Positions 42,848 to 52,060 of a DNA stretch of 64,000 nt are shown one piece after another. The translations under genes were made by a program, and so were the position numbers. Under the pieces are notes generated by a model. It searched no databases, was not told the origin of the DNA, and worked only from the letters and a program-made list of their open reading frames with translations. Origin of the DNA: Sporolactobacillus mangiferae (GTDB lineage Bacteria; Bacillota; Bacilli; Bacillales; Sporolactobacillaceae); the NCBI RefSeq assembly GCF_023336505.1, contig NZ_JAMAST010000002.1, forward strand, positions 62,001 to 126,000. The letters run 5' to 3'. Position 1 is the first letter of the stretch. Every line of letters starts with the position of its first letter.

Positions 42848-44896
42848 TTAATCTAAATGAACGGTCTGTGTCAGGCCCGATTCAGCTAGCGTTTCTCTGA
42901 GAGGTGCGTAACAGTCCGCATGCCAGAATTCATGACTTTTGACCAGTCGCGACGCATCGTCACGAGCAACGGTAAGCGTACGATAATCATGAATCATATC
43001 GGCAAGTCTGAAATTTGGAAGCCCGCTTTGTTTTGATCCAAAAAAATCTCCGGGACCACGAAGCTTGAGATCATAGCCGGACAGCTTGAATCCATCCGTT
43101 GTTTCTGCCATCAGCCTCATTTTTTCTTTACTCGTTTCAGACTTTGCATCTGCAAGCAGTATACAGTAAGATTGTACATTTCCTCTGCCCACGCGCCCCC
43201 GAAGCTGGTGCAGCTGTGACAATCCGAATCGATCTGCATCGTAAATGATCATCAGTGATGCATTGGGCACATTGACACCCACTTCTACAACGGTCGTAGA
43301 GACAAGCACCTGTACCTCTTTCTTTTTGAATGCATCCATCGCCGCTTCTTTTTCCTCAGGCGTAAGCCTGCCGTGCATTAATGCCACTTTGAATTCCGGA
43401 AGTGCCTGAGAGAGATGTGTGTATACATCAATTGCATTCTGAACATCCAGCTGCTCCGATTCCTCAATCAGAGGACAAATGACATAAGCTTGTCTGCCCT
43501 GTTCCAGTTCGTTCCGCATAAAATGGATCACGCGGTCAATAATCTTTTCCTGAACCCAGTACGTCTTAATCTTCTTTCTCCCGCCCGGAAGCTGATCAAT
43601 GGTCGATACATCCATATCACCAAATACGGACAAAGCAAGCGTACGCGGAATCGGTGTCGCGGTCATGTATAAAATATCCGGCTCTTTTCCCTTAAGACGA
43701 AGTGCACCACGCTGGCGGACACCAAAACGATGCTGTTCATCCGTAACGACAAGTCCGAGTTTCCGAAAAATGACTTCCGGTTGAATCAACGCATGCGTTC
43801 CGACCAGAACATTGATTTTCCCTTCTGCCAGGCCACGAAGCAATGTGCCCCGTCGTTTACCACGGACACTGCCTGTCAGCAGGCCCGTCGTAATTCCATA
43901 AGGCGCAAACAGTCCATCCAGCTGATCGGCATGCTGTTCAGCGAGTATTTCAGTCGGTACCATGAGCGCCCCCTGATAGCCACTGACTGCAGCCGCATAG
44001 AGAGCAATGGCTGCCACGATGGTTTTCCCTGATCCGACATCACCCTGCAGCAGCCGGTTCATCGAAAAAGCGGCACCCATGTCAGATAAAATTTCATTGA
44101 CCACCCTTTCCTGTGCAGCTGTGAGTGCAAATGGAAGTGCCTCAATAAATTTTTGCACAGCAGGACGGTCTATATTCATCTGCACACCATTCTGTGAAAC
44201 ACGTTTTAACTGTTTATAAGCATGCAGTTTTAATTCATACAGCAAAAATTCTTCATAAACAAGCCTTCTTCTCGCCTGACGAAGCTGTTCCTGATCCTCT
44301 GGAAAATGGATCGTGCGAACTGCTTCACGTTTACCGGTTAATCGATAGCGTTCAATAAATGCAGCCGGTAAATTTTCTTTTATACAATCGGGGTACTGAA
44401 TAAATGCCTGTTTTACAAGCGCTCGAAGCTTTCTTACAGATATTCCTGAGCATGCAGTGTACACTGGTGACCATTTTGAGCCTGGATCCGGCTCACCGGC
44501 ATGAATTTCCGATGCGGTCAGCATTGCCCGATTACGATCCCATTTACCCGTGACAGTCACAACGCTGCCAAGTGTCAATGTTCTCTTTAAAAAGGGTCGA
44601 TTGAAAAGAACGACCTGAATCAAATATTTGCCGGAAAGGATGCGTACTGTCAACCGAGATTTCTTTTTCCCATAATAGTGAAGTAACGGCTCACTCTGGA
44701 TTTTTCCAACAATGGTCGTCTGTTCCTGATCATTTACTTCAGCCAGGTCCTTCAACTCATATTCGTCATACCGATAAGGATAGTATGCAAACAGATCATC
44801 GATTGTTTTAATGCCCAAGTGTTCTAAATCGCCAGCAAGCCGAGGACCAACACCCTTTAAATAATGAATGGGTATATGTAACCGGGGTGCTTTCAT
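42848..44896 (-). CDS. recG: ATP-dependent DNA helicase RecG
   Basis: Branch-migrating helicase that regresses stalled forks. N-terminal wedge/OB domain (HYLKGVGPRLAGDLEHLGI, core LKGVGPRLAGDLE), helicase motif I LLQGDVGSGKTIVAAIALY (core GDVGSGKTIVAA), DEQHRFGVRQR, TATPIPRTLALS and the C-terminal QLRGRVGRG plus SGYDLKLRGPGDFFG. 682 residues. The ATG overlaps the sdaAA stop by 4 bp. Confidence 0.97.
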   Translation of the reverse strand: MKAPRLHIPIHYLKGVGPRLAGDLEHLGIKTIDDLFAYYPYRYDEYELKDLAEVNDQEQTTIVGKIQSEPLLHYYGKKKSRLTVRILSGKYLIQVVLFNRPFLKRTLTLGSVVTVTGKWDRNRAMLTASEIHAGEPDPGSKWSPVYTACSGISVRKLRALVKQAFIQYPDCIKENLPAAFIERYRLTGKREAVRTIHFPEDQEQLRQARRRLVYEEFLLYELKLHAYKQLKRVSQNGVQMNIDRPAVQKFIEALPFALTAAQERVVNEILSDMGAAFSMNRLLQGDVGSGKTIVAAIALYAAAVSGYQGALMVPTEILAEQHADQLDGLFAPYGITTGLLTGSVRGKRRGTLLRGLAEGKINVLVGTHALIQPEVIFRKLGLVVTDEQHRFGVRQRGALRLKGKEPDILYMTATPIPRTLALSVFGDMDVSTIDQLPGGRKKIKTYWVQEKIIDRVIHFMRNELEQGRQAYVICPLIEESEQLDVQNAIDVYTHLSQALPEFKVALMHGRLTPEEKEAAMDAFKKKEVQVLVSTTVVEVGVNVPNASLMIIYDADRFGLSQLHQLRGRVGRGNVQSYCILLADAKSETSKEKMRLMAETTDGFKLSGYDLKLRGPGDFFGSKQSGLPNFRLADMIHDYRTLTVARDDASRLVKSHEFWHADCYAPLRETLAESGLTQTVHLD

Positions 44897-45795
44897 TGCT
44901 CCTTAACTCCGGATGATGAAGGCGCACTGCCAAAAATGCGTTTTTTCAATTCGCGACCGGTCTTTGTGTCAGCAAGACCTCCTAATGCTGTTTCTCTTAG
45001 AGCAGTCGGCATCATTCTTCCGACACGATACATGGCATCAATCACTTCATCACAAGGAATAATGCTCTTTATTCCTGCCAGAGCCATATCTGCCGCAACG
45101 ATTGCATTGGACGCACCAATTGCATTGCGCTTGACACAGGGGGCCTCAACCAGTCCGGCAACAGGGTCGCAGATCAGGCCAAGCATATTTCCCAGTGCAA
45201 TGGCCATTGCATGTGCCGACTGCTCAGGCGTCCCTCCGGCCATTTCCACGGCAGCGGCGGCAGCCATGCCGGTCGCAGAGCCGATTTCAGCCTGACAGCC
45301 GCCGGCAGCCCCTGAAATCGACGCATTATTTGCAATAACAAAGCCAAAAGCACCTGCGGTAAAAAGAAAGTTGACCATTGCTTCGTGCGTTGGATTCAGC
45401 TTGTTTTTCAATCCGAACAAAACTCCCGGTACGACGCCGGCAGAGCCTGCAGTTGGTGTCGCGCAAATCGTCCCCATTGCCGCGTTCACTTCATTTGTCG
45501 CCATCGCATTGCTCACCGCACCAAGCAAAACAGACCCTGACAGCATCTGCCCGCCTTCGATGTAGCGCTTTAAAAGCCGAGCATCCCCGCCTGAGAGGCC
45601 TGATCGTGATTTGATGTCTTCATGAATCCCTCGATGAACTGCCTGCTCCATCACCAGCAGCTGATCCGCCATTTTAGACAGAATCGCCTCACGGCTTTTT
45701 CCCGTGGTTTCCATTTCCGTTCGAATCATCACTTCAGAAATGCTTAGACGCTGCTCAGAGGCCATTTTGATTAGTTCATCAACGGTTTGAAACAT
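44893..45795 (-). CDS. sdaAA: L-serine deaminase, alpha chain
   Basis: Fe-S-dependent enzyme converting serine to pyruvate and ammonia. 300 residues with cluster-associated Cys motifs CATPTAGSAGVVPG and GLICDPVAGLVEAPCVKRN, and SGAAGGCQAEIGSATGMAAA. GAGGTG precedes the ATG. Paired with sdaAB upstream. Confidence 0.96.
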   Translation of the reverse strand: MFQTVDELIKMASEQRLSISEVMIRTEMETTGKSREAILSKMADQLLVMEQAVHRGIHEDIKSRSGLSGGDARLLKRYIEGGQMLSGSVLLGAVSNAMATNEVNAAMGTICATPTAGSAGVVPGVLFGLKNKLNPTHEAMVNFLFTAGAFGFVIANNASISGAAGGCQAEIGSATGMAAAAAVEMAGGTPEQSAHAMAIALGNMLGLICDPVAGLVEAPCVKRNAIGASNAIVAADMALAGIKSIIPCDEVIDAMYRVGRMMPTALRETALGGLADTKTGRELKKRIFGSAPSSSGVKEQ

Positions 45796-45825
45796 AAGAA
45801 CACCTCTTTTCTGAAAAATATGACG

Positions 45826-46488
45826 TTACGATAAAACGGCAACGTTCAATATATTGGGCAGCCCTGAAATTTCAGAAGGAAGTTCTTCGCCAATCTCTTC
45901 ATCAGTCTGAATGATCATAAGTGCCAGTTGCCCTTTCTCCTGACGTGAAACTTCCATATATGAAATATTCATTTCATGCTGTGCGATCAAGCCGGCAACT
46001 TCTGCCACCGCCCCATATTTATCATGGTGAAGCACAAGAAGTGCTGGATTGCTGCCGGACAAGGAGATCGAAAAGCCGTTTACCTCAGTAATTTCGATTT
46101 TTCCCCCGCCTATTGAAACACCAACCAGTTCAAGTTGACGTTCTCCGGCCGCAATGCTGATTCTGGCCGTATTAGGCTGGTCTACCGGAGTACGCGTATC
46201 TGCTTCAAAACGCACATGCATGCCCACTTGTTCAGCAATTTTCAGTGCCTCCGGAAGCTGCTGACTGCTTTCATCGAAATCAAGCAAACCCGCTGCGATC
46301 GCTACATCAGTACCATGCCCTCGATACGTTTCCGCAAAAGAACCGTACAAAGTGACCACAGCCTGTTCGGGTCGAACGCCGAGCAGCTTACGAGCCATTC
46401 TCCCAATTTTTGCAGCACCGGCAGTATGCGAACTTGAAGGGCCGACCATGACCGGACCAATAATGTCAAAAACGCTTCGGTACTTCAT
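45826..46488 (-). CDS. sdaAB: L-serine deaminase, beta chain
   Basis: Regulatory and partner chain of serine deaminase. N-terminal SVFDIIGPVMVGPSSSHTAGAAKIG (core GPVMVGPSSSHTAGA), GHGTDVAIAAGLL, and a C-terminal ACT domain (LLVLHHDKYGAVAEVAGLIA, core HHDKYGAVAEVAGLIA). 220 residues. It lies 15 bp after asp23, where fakA (yloV) would intervene in B. subtilis. Confidence 0.95.
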   Translation of the reverse strand: MKYRSVFDIIGPVMVGPSSSHTAGAAKIGRMARKLLGVRPEQAVVTLYGSFAETYRGHGTDVAIAAGLLDFDESSQQLPEALKIAEQVGMHVRFEADTRTPVDQPNTARISIAAGERQLELVGVSIGGGKIEITEVNGFSISLSGSNPALLVLHHDKYGAVAEVAGLIAQHEMNISYMEVSRQEKGQLALMIIQTDEEIGEELPSEISGLPNILNVAVLS

Positions 46489-46503
46489 ACATATCCCACC
46501 TTT

Positions 46504-46899
46504 TCAGGAATGTTCTTCAGACGTTTCATCATCGGTAAGGCGGACACCCTGTACGAAAATATTGATCGAAGCTGCATTTAAGCCGAGCGTCTTATTAAGC
46601 GTTTCCTTGACCTTAGTCTGTACATTACCCGCTACTTCCGAAATGCGGGTGCCATAGCTGACAATAATATACATATCAATCAATAAATTCTGATTTTCAT
46701 CGAACCGTACAATGACACCGCGGCTGAAGTTATCTTTCTTCAGCAGCTCTGTGAATCCGTCCTTAATTTGATTTTTTGAAGCCATGCCGACAATACCGTA
46801 ACAGTCCATTGCCGCACCACCAACAATTTTTGCAATCACATCAATCGATATATCGATTTGTCCATAGCTATTCGTGATGGAAACAGTCATCGATTTCAT
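46504..46899 (-). CDS. yloU: Asp23/Gls24 family envelope stress protein (YloU)
   Basis: 131-residue Asp23-family protein: YGQIDISIDVIAKIVGGAAMDCYGIVGM at the N terminus (core IDVIAKIVGGAAMDCYGIVG), then VRFDENQNLLIDMYIIVSYGTRI and LNAASINIFVQGVRL. Homologs form envelope-associated assemblies in some species; the job of YloU is not settled. Two ATG candidates (46899, 3 nt from GGAGG; 46890, 12 nt) cannot be told apart. Divergent from rpmB, a conserved arrangement. Confidence 0.92.
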   Translation of the reverse strand: MKSMTVSITNSYGQIDISIDVIAKIVGGAAMDCYGIVGMASKNQIKDGFTELLKKDNFSRGVIVRFDENQNLLIDMYIIVSYGTRISEVAGNVQTKVKETLNKTLGLNAASINIFVQGVRLTDDETSEEHS

Positions 46900-46976
46900 C
46901 TACCTCCCGAATGTATTCTTGTTCCGTATATACGCACCTTTTCCTAAGCAGTTTTCACTTCACTTAACTTTATGCT

Positions 46977-47005
46977 ATTTTACACTAGCTCTCTCTTTTT
47001 TTAAA
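46977..47005 (-). promoter_or_regulatory. candidate promoter for yloU
   Basis: Minus strand: -35 TTTAAA (47000-47005), 17-bp spacer, -10 TAAAAT (46977-46982) preceded by TG. The -35 is weak. Confidence 0.4.
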
Positions 47006-47055
47006 GCTGGTCAGACACAGGCGGGCGAAGCGCGTGGGATTTTTCTATTTGCTGG

Positions 47056-47084
47056 TTGCACACGTAAATGGCACGTGTTACTAT
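47056..47084 (+). promoter_or_regulatory. promoter for rpmB
   Basis: Plus strand: -35 TTGCAC (47056-47061), 17-bp spacer, -10 TACTAT (47079-47084), 46 bp before the rpmB start. Confidence 0.6.
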
Positions 47085-47130
47085 AAAGATATTGCGTAAA
47101 TTGAATTGCAAGTTCAGGGAGGTTAATTAC

Positions 47131-47319
47131 ATGGGACGTCGATGCTTTGTTACCGGCAAAACGACGAAGTTCGGTCAGAACCGTTCATTTGCTGAAAATA
47201 AATCAAAAAGAACGTTTAAAGCCAATTTGCAGAAAGTCCGTATCCTTGTTGATGGAAAACCAAAACGCGTGTATGTTTCTACAAAAGCGCTTAAAGCAGG
47301 CAAAGTGGAACGCGCTTAA
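47131..47319 (+). CDS. rpmB: 50S ribosomal protein L28
   Basis: The only confident plus-strand gene. 62 residues: [20 protein letters not shown], then [25 protein letters not shown] (core [20 protein letters not shown]) and [11 protein letters not shown]. The single Cys near the N terminus matches the B. subtilis form, which lacks the full zinc-binding set. The ATG at 47131 follows GGGAGG; the frame is open upstream from 47068 but without an SD. Ends in a shared bidirectional terminator with spoVM. Confidence 0.97.
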   Translation: MGRRCFVTGKTTKFGQNRSFAENKSKRTFKANLQKVRILVDGKPKRVYVSTKALKAGKVERA

Positions 47320-47410
47320 AAACACAGTTATGTGACTTTCCATACGGATCGGCTCATTCGTGAAAAAACAATCATACAGTGATTTGTACAGACTGATTTT
47401 TGCCGTAACC

Positions 47411-47442
47411 AAAAAAGACATCTCCTCTGAGATGTCTTTTTT
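47411..47442. terminator. bidirectional terminator shared by rpmB and spoVM
   Basis: Perfect 14-bp inverted repeat AAAAAAGACATCTC / GAGATGTCTTTTTT with a 4-nt loop, giving a T-run on both strands. It lies between the convergent rpmB (+) and spoVM (-) ends. Confidence 0.9.
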
Positions 47443-47458
47443 GATCATGTGAGCCTGC

Positions 47459-47539
47459 TTACCCCTTCTTAAATGAACCGAGGAGCGCTCTCACAATACT
47501 GGCTAAAAAGCGTGGCAGTTTAATCGTATAAAATTTCAT
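47459..47539 (-). CDS. spoVM: stage V sporulation protein M (26-residue peptide)
   Basis: A complete tiny gene of 26 codons plus TAA, with AAGGAGGAG as SD 7 nt before the ATG. The peptide begins MKFYTIKLPRFLASIVRALL and ends in GSFKKG; B. subtilis SpoVM begins MKFYTIKLPKFLGG and has the same amphipathic-helix pattern, including the helix-breaking Pro at position 9. SpoVM senses forespore-membrane curvature, anchors SpoIVA and inhibits FtsH. It lies between thiN and rpmB exactly as in B. subtilis. This is direct evidence that the organism is, or recently was, an endospore former. Confidence 0.95.
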   Translation of the reverse strand: MKFYTIKLPRFLASIVRALLGSFKKG

Positions 47540-47592
47540 CGCACTGCTCCTCCTTGTCTCAAGCGCCGTCATCCTTTATCACGTGCTTCTAG

Positions 47593-47622
47593 AATATATG
47601 AGACAAAAGCCGAAACTATGAC
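47593..47622 (-). promoter_or_regulatory. candidate SigE-type sporulation promoter for spoVM
   Basis: Minus strand: -10 CATATATT (47593-47600) and a -35 TCATAGT about 14 bp upstream, a fair match to the mother-cell SigE pattern (ATA core at -35, CATAnnnT at -10). Position, about 54 bp upstream of spoVM and just after thiN, is right for a mother-cell gene. Confidence 0.45.
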
Positions 47623-47628
47623 CAATCA

Positions 47629-48282
47629 TTAAGTGCCCAGTTGATCCCGGCATCGCATCATTAACAGATAACCCTGATCAAACGCAACGGTAAACACGTC
47701 AGACTGCGGTTCATTACTGATACACAAGCTGGAGCCGAGCGGTAAAATTGCGTTTTCAAGCGGGTACTTTACCCCGGATAAATGAAGCCCCTGAACACGT
47801 TCTGTCAAAGCAAGGAAAGAAAGATAACGGAAAGACGGATCGTTCTTTATAGCATATGTGCCCGGTGCTAATAAAGTGATCCGATTATTTTTATCAACAA
47901 TCATTAAATCCGTCTTTCGTTCGACTGATTTCATTAGTAACTGAACTGCAGCCAAGCCATGATCCATTCGTCCTCCTGTTACGCCGCACAGAATACATTG
48001 ATCGGGATTTTGTTTTAACACCCAGTCAAGTGCCAGTTCAAGATCGGTTTTATCCTTTTCGGGTATATAAGCATGCACTTCAACTTTACTTGCTTCCAGA
48101 AAGGCGCGCTCCTCTGGAGAAAGTGAATCAAAATCACCAAATGCACAGATCGGACGGATTTTTTGTTTCATCAACAAAATGGTTCCGTGATCTGCGCCGA
48201 CCCACAGAATATCTGCAAAATCCGGGCCGGTAAGGTCAGGAATCAGATTTTCCGGGCCGCCAGCGACAATTCCCATTTTCAC
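47629..48282 (-). CDS. thiN: thiamine pyrophosphokinase ThiN
   Basis: Converts thiamine to thiamine pyrophosphate. 217 residues with IVAGGPENLIPDL, VGADHGTILLM, CAFGDFDSLSPEE, DKTDLELALDWVL and ILCGVTGGRMDHGLAAVQLL, the TPK catalytic and thiamine-binding motifs. GTG start at 48282, 6 nt after GAGAGG. In B. subtilis rpe lies between rsgA and thiN; here a 118-bp gap with no gene replaces it. Confidence 0.95.
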   Translation of the reverse strand: MKMGIVAGGPENLIPDLTGPDFADILWVGADHGTILLMKQKIRPICAFGDFDSLSPEERAFLEASKVEVHAYIPEKDKTDLELALDWVLKQNPDQCILCGVTGGRMDHGLAAVQLLMKSVERKTDLMIVDKNNRITLLAPGTYAIKNDPSFRYLSFLALTERVQGLHLSGVKYPLENAILPLGSSLCISNEPQSDVFTVAFDQGYLLMMRCRDQLGT

Positions 48283-48400
48283 TTAGATCCTCTCCGATTC
48301 TCTGTTCGTTTTGCACCGTTAAACATTGGCTCATTTTTTTCGTGTTGGTTGATTGATGAGAAGCGGCACACCATTTTTACTTGCAATTTAAAATGACATT

Positions 48401-49288
48401 TTAATATTTATTTCGTTCACGTTCGCTTAATTCATGAAAAAAAAGCCGATAGTGTTCATAGCGTGACTGACTGATTTTCCCCTGAGCGACTGCCTGTTTA
48501 ACCATGCAATCAGGCTCAGCAAGATGCATGCAGCCTCTGAAACGGCAGCCTTCACGATACTGATCAAATTCGGGAAAACAATCAGCCAGCTGCGAATCAG
48601 TCAGCTCAGGCAACGTCAAAGCGCTGAATCCCGGAGTATCAGCGACAAAGCCATGCAGCGAAACTGGCAGTAACTCAACATGTCTGGTCGTATGTTTGCC
48701 ACGCCCTAGAGCATGTGAAATGGCTTGTGTTTCAATATTCAAAGAAGTATCCAAATGATTGAGAAGAGTTGATTTTCCCACACCGGACTGGCCGGTGACG
48801 ACACTGATTTTTTCTTGTATCGATGATTTAAGTTTTTCAAGCCCTTCTCCCTGTTTGCACGATGTAAAGATCAAATGATAACCGATCTGTTCATAAACAG
48901 CAAACCGGGAGCGAAAGGACACCTGTTCACTCTCAGATAACAAATCCCATTTTGTAAAGCAAATCAACGATTTAATGTTCTGCGTTTCCATTGCAATGAG
49001 AAAACGGTCAAGAAGAACACAGTCACAAGCAGGTTCAGCAACAGAAAAAACGAGAACTGCCAGATCCACATTTGCAATCGGCGGACGCTTCAAGGCGTTC
49101 TTACGTGCTTTAACTGATAGAATATAACCGTCATTCCCATTTTCAGCTTCATACACGACATGATCACCAACAAGCGGACTGATGCCTTGCTTGCGAAACA
49201 GGCCACGCGCGCGGCATTGGATCTGTTTATGACCGTTTTTCACATAATAAAATCCGCTTAACGCTTTGATAATTGTCCCTTCAGGCAA
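48401..49288 (-). CDS. rsgA: ribosome small subunit-dependent GTPase RsgA (YloQ)
   Basis: Circularly permuted GTPase that checks late 30S assembly. N-terminal OB fold, then G4 CFTKWDLL, G1 VTGQSGVGKSTLLNHL, G3 VADTPGFSALTL and a C-terminal zinc knuckle (CRFRGCMHLAEPDC). 295 residues. Start is TTG with AAGGAG 9 nt upstream. Downstream of prkC as in other Bacilli, where RsgA is a PrkC substrate. Confidence 0.95.
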   Translation of the reverse strand: MPEGTIIKALSGFYYVKNGHKQIQCRARGLFRKQGISPLVGDHVVYEAENGNDGYILSVKARKNALKRPPIANVDLAVLVFSVAEPACDCVLLDRFLIAMETQNIKSLICFTKWDLLSESEQVSFRSRFAVYEQIGYHLIFTSCKQGEGLEKLKSSIQEKISVVTGQSGVGKSTLLNHLDTSLNIETQAISHALGRGKHTTRHVELLPVSLHGFVADTPGFSALTLPELTDSQLADCFPEFDQYREGCRFRGCMHLAEPDCMVKQAVAQGKISQSRYEHYRLFFHELSERERNKY

Positions 49289-49312
49289 TGGGAAAGACTC
49301 CTTATAGTTGGT

Positions 49313-51295
49313 TTAATCCGGATAATCTACCGTTCCTGTTTTTCGTTCGGTCCCGTCAATCAGCACTCTGTATGTTCCCTTTTCATTTGGATTGATCGTG
49401 AAAGGGATAGCATACGTTTTTGTCTCGGTTATTTTCTCATCGGCAAACAGTGAATCACTGTGATTTGCGTCTGTGTAATAAATCTGAACATGAATCGGTG
49501 TCGGTTCAGACTTACTTGATGGCCCGTTGCCGTTTTGGGACGGGGTATTGCTGCCTGGATAGATCACTTTGATTGGTTGGTCAATCTCTTTCGGCTTAGC
49601 CTCGCTCCCTTTGGAAAGGGTCACGGTCACTGAAGCACCGCGTTCCATCAGACTTCCGGCTGCAGGATTCTGATCAAGCACAAGCCCTTTCTCTACTGTG
49701 TCCGAGAATTCTGCCTGTGAAAAATCCGCTTTTAAACCGGCATCTTCAAGCAATTTACTGGCCTCACTTTTTGTTTTTTTATCTAAATCGGGAACGGTCA
49801 CTTGCGGATTACCGGAACTGTATGTAAGTTCCAGGACTGTCTTGGACGGCACTACTTTTTCTCCGGCTTTCGGATTTTGCTTTATGATTTCATCTTCCGG
49901 TACGCTGGTGGATTTTTCTTCATGCCAGACAACATCTTTAAATCCGGCATCCTCAAGCACAGAGGAAACGGTTTCCCGGCTGTAACCGACATAATTGTCC
50001 ACCGAAACGCTTTTTGCCCCTTTGCTGACAACGAGTGCAACCTCGGCTCCGGACTTCACTTCAGCACCCGCTTCCGGGTTCTGGCTGATTATCTTGCCCT
50101 TTGCGACCGAATTGCTTACGCGATCCGTTCGTACAACCTTCAGATCTTGATTTTCAAGCATCTTTTTCGCTGATTGGTACGTTTTTCCCGCTACATCTGG
50201 TACGCGCACATTAGATACGTAGAATAATCGAGGCAGGAGAGTCATGCCAAGAACCAGGCCTGCTGTTATCAGCAAGAGCAATATACCCGAAGCTGTCAAC
50301 CATTTCCTGGCTCTCGATTTTTTTTTGCTTTTTTCTGTCGATGGCTGCTTTTTATCCGGTCTGTCTTCTGACGCAGCTGATTTCTTGATTGGTGCCATTT
50401 TAATCGTTTTTTCCAGGTCTTCTTCCTGTTCATCGTTCTCCACTGGATCATTCAGTATGAGTCGTAGTTCATGCGCTCTTTCAGGATTAAGAGCCGTTAG
50501 AATATCCTGATACATATCGGTGACGTGATTATAACGATCCGATGGATCTTTGGCAAGCGCGCGAATCATTACATTTTCGACTGCCTGCGGGATATCCGCT
50601 CGAAAATCACGTGGATACGGCATCGGGGAACTCAGATGCTTCAGCGCGACGGAAACCGGAGAGGTTCCCGGAAATGGCAGTTTTCCGGTCAGCAGTTCGA
50701 ACATGACAATACCAATCGCGTAAATATCCGATTTTACAGTTGCCTTGCCGCCTTTTGCCTGTTCCGGAGAAAGATAGTGCGCAGAGCCCATAATTGAATG
50801 TGTGTAGGTAATGGTTGCTCCGCTGACGGCAAGGGCAATTCCAAAATCTGTAACTTTTACATGCTCCGACTCATCAATCAGTATATTTTGCGGCTTTATA
50901 TCGCGATGTACAATACCATGTTCGTGCGCATGCGCAATAGCCAGTATAATCTGCTTCATGATGTGAATCGCTTCATCAATCGATACCGGTGAATAGTCTC
51001 TGATGAATTCCTTAAGCGTCATGCCTTCAACATATTCCATCACAATATAGTAGCAATCTTCTTCACCGATATCGTAAATCGCAACTATATTCGGATGAGA
51101 CAGGCTTGTCACCGATTCTGCCTCCCGATGAAATCTGCGAACAAACTCTTCATCATCTGCCAATTCCGGCCTTAGCGTTTTTACGGCTACAAAACGATCT
51201 AATATGAGATCCTTTGCTTTATAAACAATCGCCATGCCGCCTTCACCGAGTCGGGATATAATCTGATATCTTCCGCCAACACGTTTTCCAATCAT
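49313..51295 (-). CDS. prkC: PASTA-domain Ser/Thr protein kinase PrkC
   Basis: Membrane kinase that senses peptidoglycan fragments and regulates growth and germination. Kinase domain (LGEGGMAIVYKAKDLILD, VAVKTL, HRDIKPQNILID, VTDFGIALA), charged linker, one membrane helix (about 335-357), three PASTA repeats (about 360-565, starting VRVPDVAGKTYQSAKKML, VDNYVGYSRETVSSVL, VTVPDLDKKTKSEASKLL), a Pro/Ser linker and an Ig-like C terminus. 660 residues. The ATG overlaps the stp stop by 4 bp. Confidence 0.97.
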   Translation of the reverse strand: MIGKRVGGRYQIISRLGEGGMAIVYKAKDLILDRFVAVKTLRPELADDEEFVRRFHREAESVTSLSHPNIVAIYDIGEEDCYYIVMEYVEGMTLKEFIRDYSPVSIDEAIHIMKQIILAIAHAHEHGIVHRDIKPQNILIDESEHVKVTDFGIALAVSGATITYTHSIMGSAHYLSPEQAKGGKATVKSDIYAIGIVMFELLTGKLPFPGTSPVSVALKHLSSPMPYPRDFRADIPQAVENVMIRALAKDPSDRYNHVTDMYQDILTALNPERAHELRLILNDPVENDEQEEDLEKTIKMAPIKKSAASEDRPDKKQPSTEKSKKKSRARKWLTASGILLLLITAGLVLGMTLLPRLFYVSNVRVPDVAGKTYQSAKKMLENQDLKVVRTDRVSNSVAKGKIISQNPEAGAEVKSGAEVALVVSKGAKSVSVDNYVGYSRETVSSVLEDAGFKDVVWHEEKSTSVPEDEIIKQNPKAGEKVVPSKTVLELTYSSGNPQVTVPDLDKKTKSEASKLLEDAGLKADFSQAEFSDTVEKGLVLDQNPAAGSLMERGASVTVTLSKGSEAKPKEIDQPIKVIYPGSNTPSQNGNGPSSKSEPTPIHVQIYYTDANHSDSLFADEKITETKTYAIPFTINPNEKGTYRVLIDGTERKTGTVDYPD

Positions 51296-52041
51296 TGTTT
51301 CTCACCATCACCATCTTGGGAAATAATGACTACCGAGACATTGTCTTCTCCTCCGGCGCGATTGGCCTCTTGAATCATCATTTCCGTTTTCTCATGCATA
51401 CTTGCCTGACATTCCATAATTTTACTTAGCTGTCCGTCTGAAAGTTTATTCGTCAATCCATCAGAACATATAAGTATATGTGATCCGCTCCCCCAGTCAA
51501 TGACAGAGGTGTCCAAAGCAATCGTTGGTTCCGTTCCAAGAGAACGCATTAATATGTGCCGTTTTGGATGGGAGGCTGCCTCTTCCTTCGTGATTTGCCC
51601 ACTTTTCAGCAGTTCATTAACGAATGTGTGATCTTCGGTAAGCTGTCTGATCGGTTCTCCTTCATGCCATATGTATATCCTGCTATCACCTACTGAAGAA
51701 ACGGCAATCCACTGATCCGTGCAGAGCGCAACCGCAAAAGTCGTGCCCATGCCGTGACACTCCGCATGATTCTGTGCGTACTCGAACAACTGAAGATTCA
51801 AGCTTCGCACCAAGTGATTCAGCCAGGAACTCGCTTCTTTTCTTGTAAAAGTCCCGGCATGTGCTTTCCATCTTTCGGAGGCACAATCAATAGCCATCTT
51901 ACTTGCCACTTCCCCGGCGGCATGTCCGCCCATCCCGTCAGCAACTATGGCAAGCAGTGCCCCTTCAGCATGAAATACTCCGATGCTGTCTTCATTTTGT
52001 TCCCGGATCATTCCGGAATGGGTACTCCACTCAGCTATCAC
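51292..52041 (-). CDS. stp: PP2C-type protein phosphatase Stp (PrpC)
   Basis: Metal-dependent phosphatase that reverses PrkC phosphorylation. REQNEDSIGVF, VADGMGGHAAGEVAS, SSVGDSRIYIW, ILICSDGLTNKL and AGGEDNVSVVII carry the metal-binding Asp residues. I choose the GTG at 52041 (SD GAGGTGAT), giving 249 residues; the GTG at 52050 is in the SD. rlmN, which separates rsmB and stp in B. subtilis, is absent. Confidence 0.95.
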   Translation of the reverse strand: MIAEWSTHSGMIREQNEDSIGVFHAEGALLAIVADGMGGHAAGEVASKMAIDCASERWKAHAGTFTRKEASSWLNHLVRSLNLQLFEYAQNHAECHGMGTTFAVALCTDQWIAVSSVGDSRIYIWHEGEPIRQLTEDHTFVNELLKSGQITKEEAASHPKRHILMRSLGTEPTIALDTSVIDWGSGSHILICSDGLTNKLSDGQLSKIMECQASMHEKTEMMIQEANRAGGEDNVSVVIISQDGDGEKQ

Positions 52042-52060
52042 ACATATCACCTCTGTTGGA

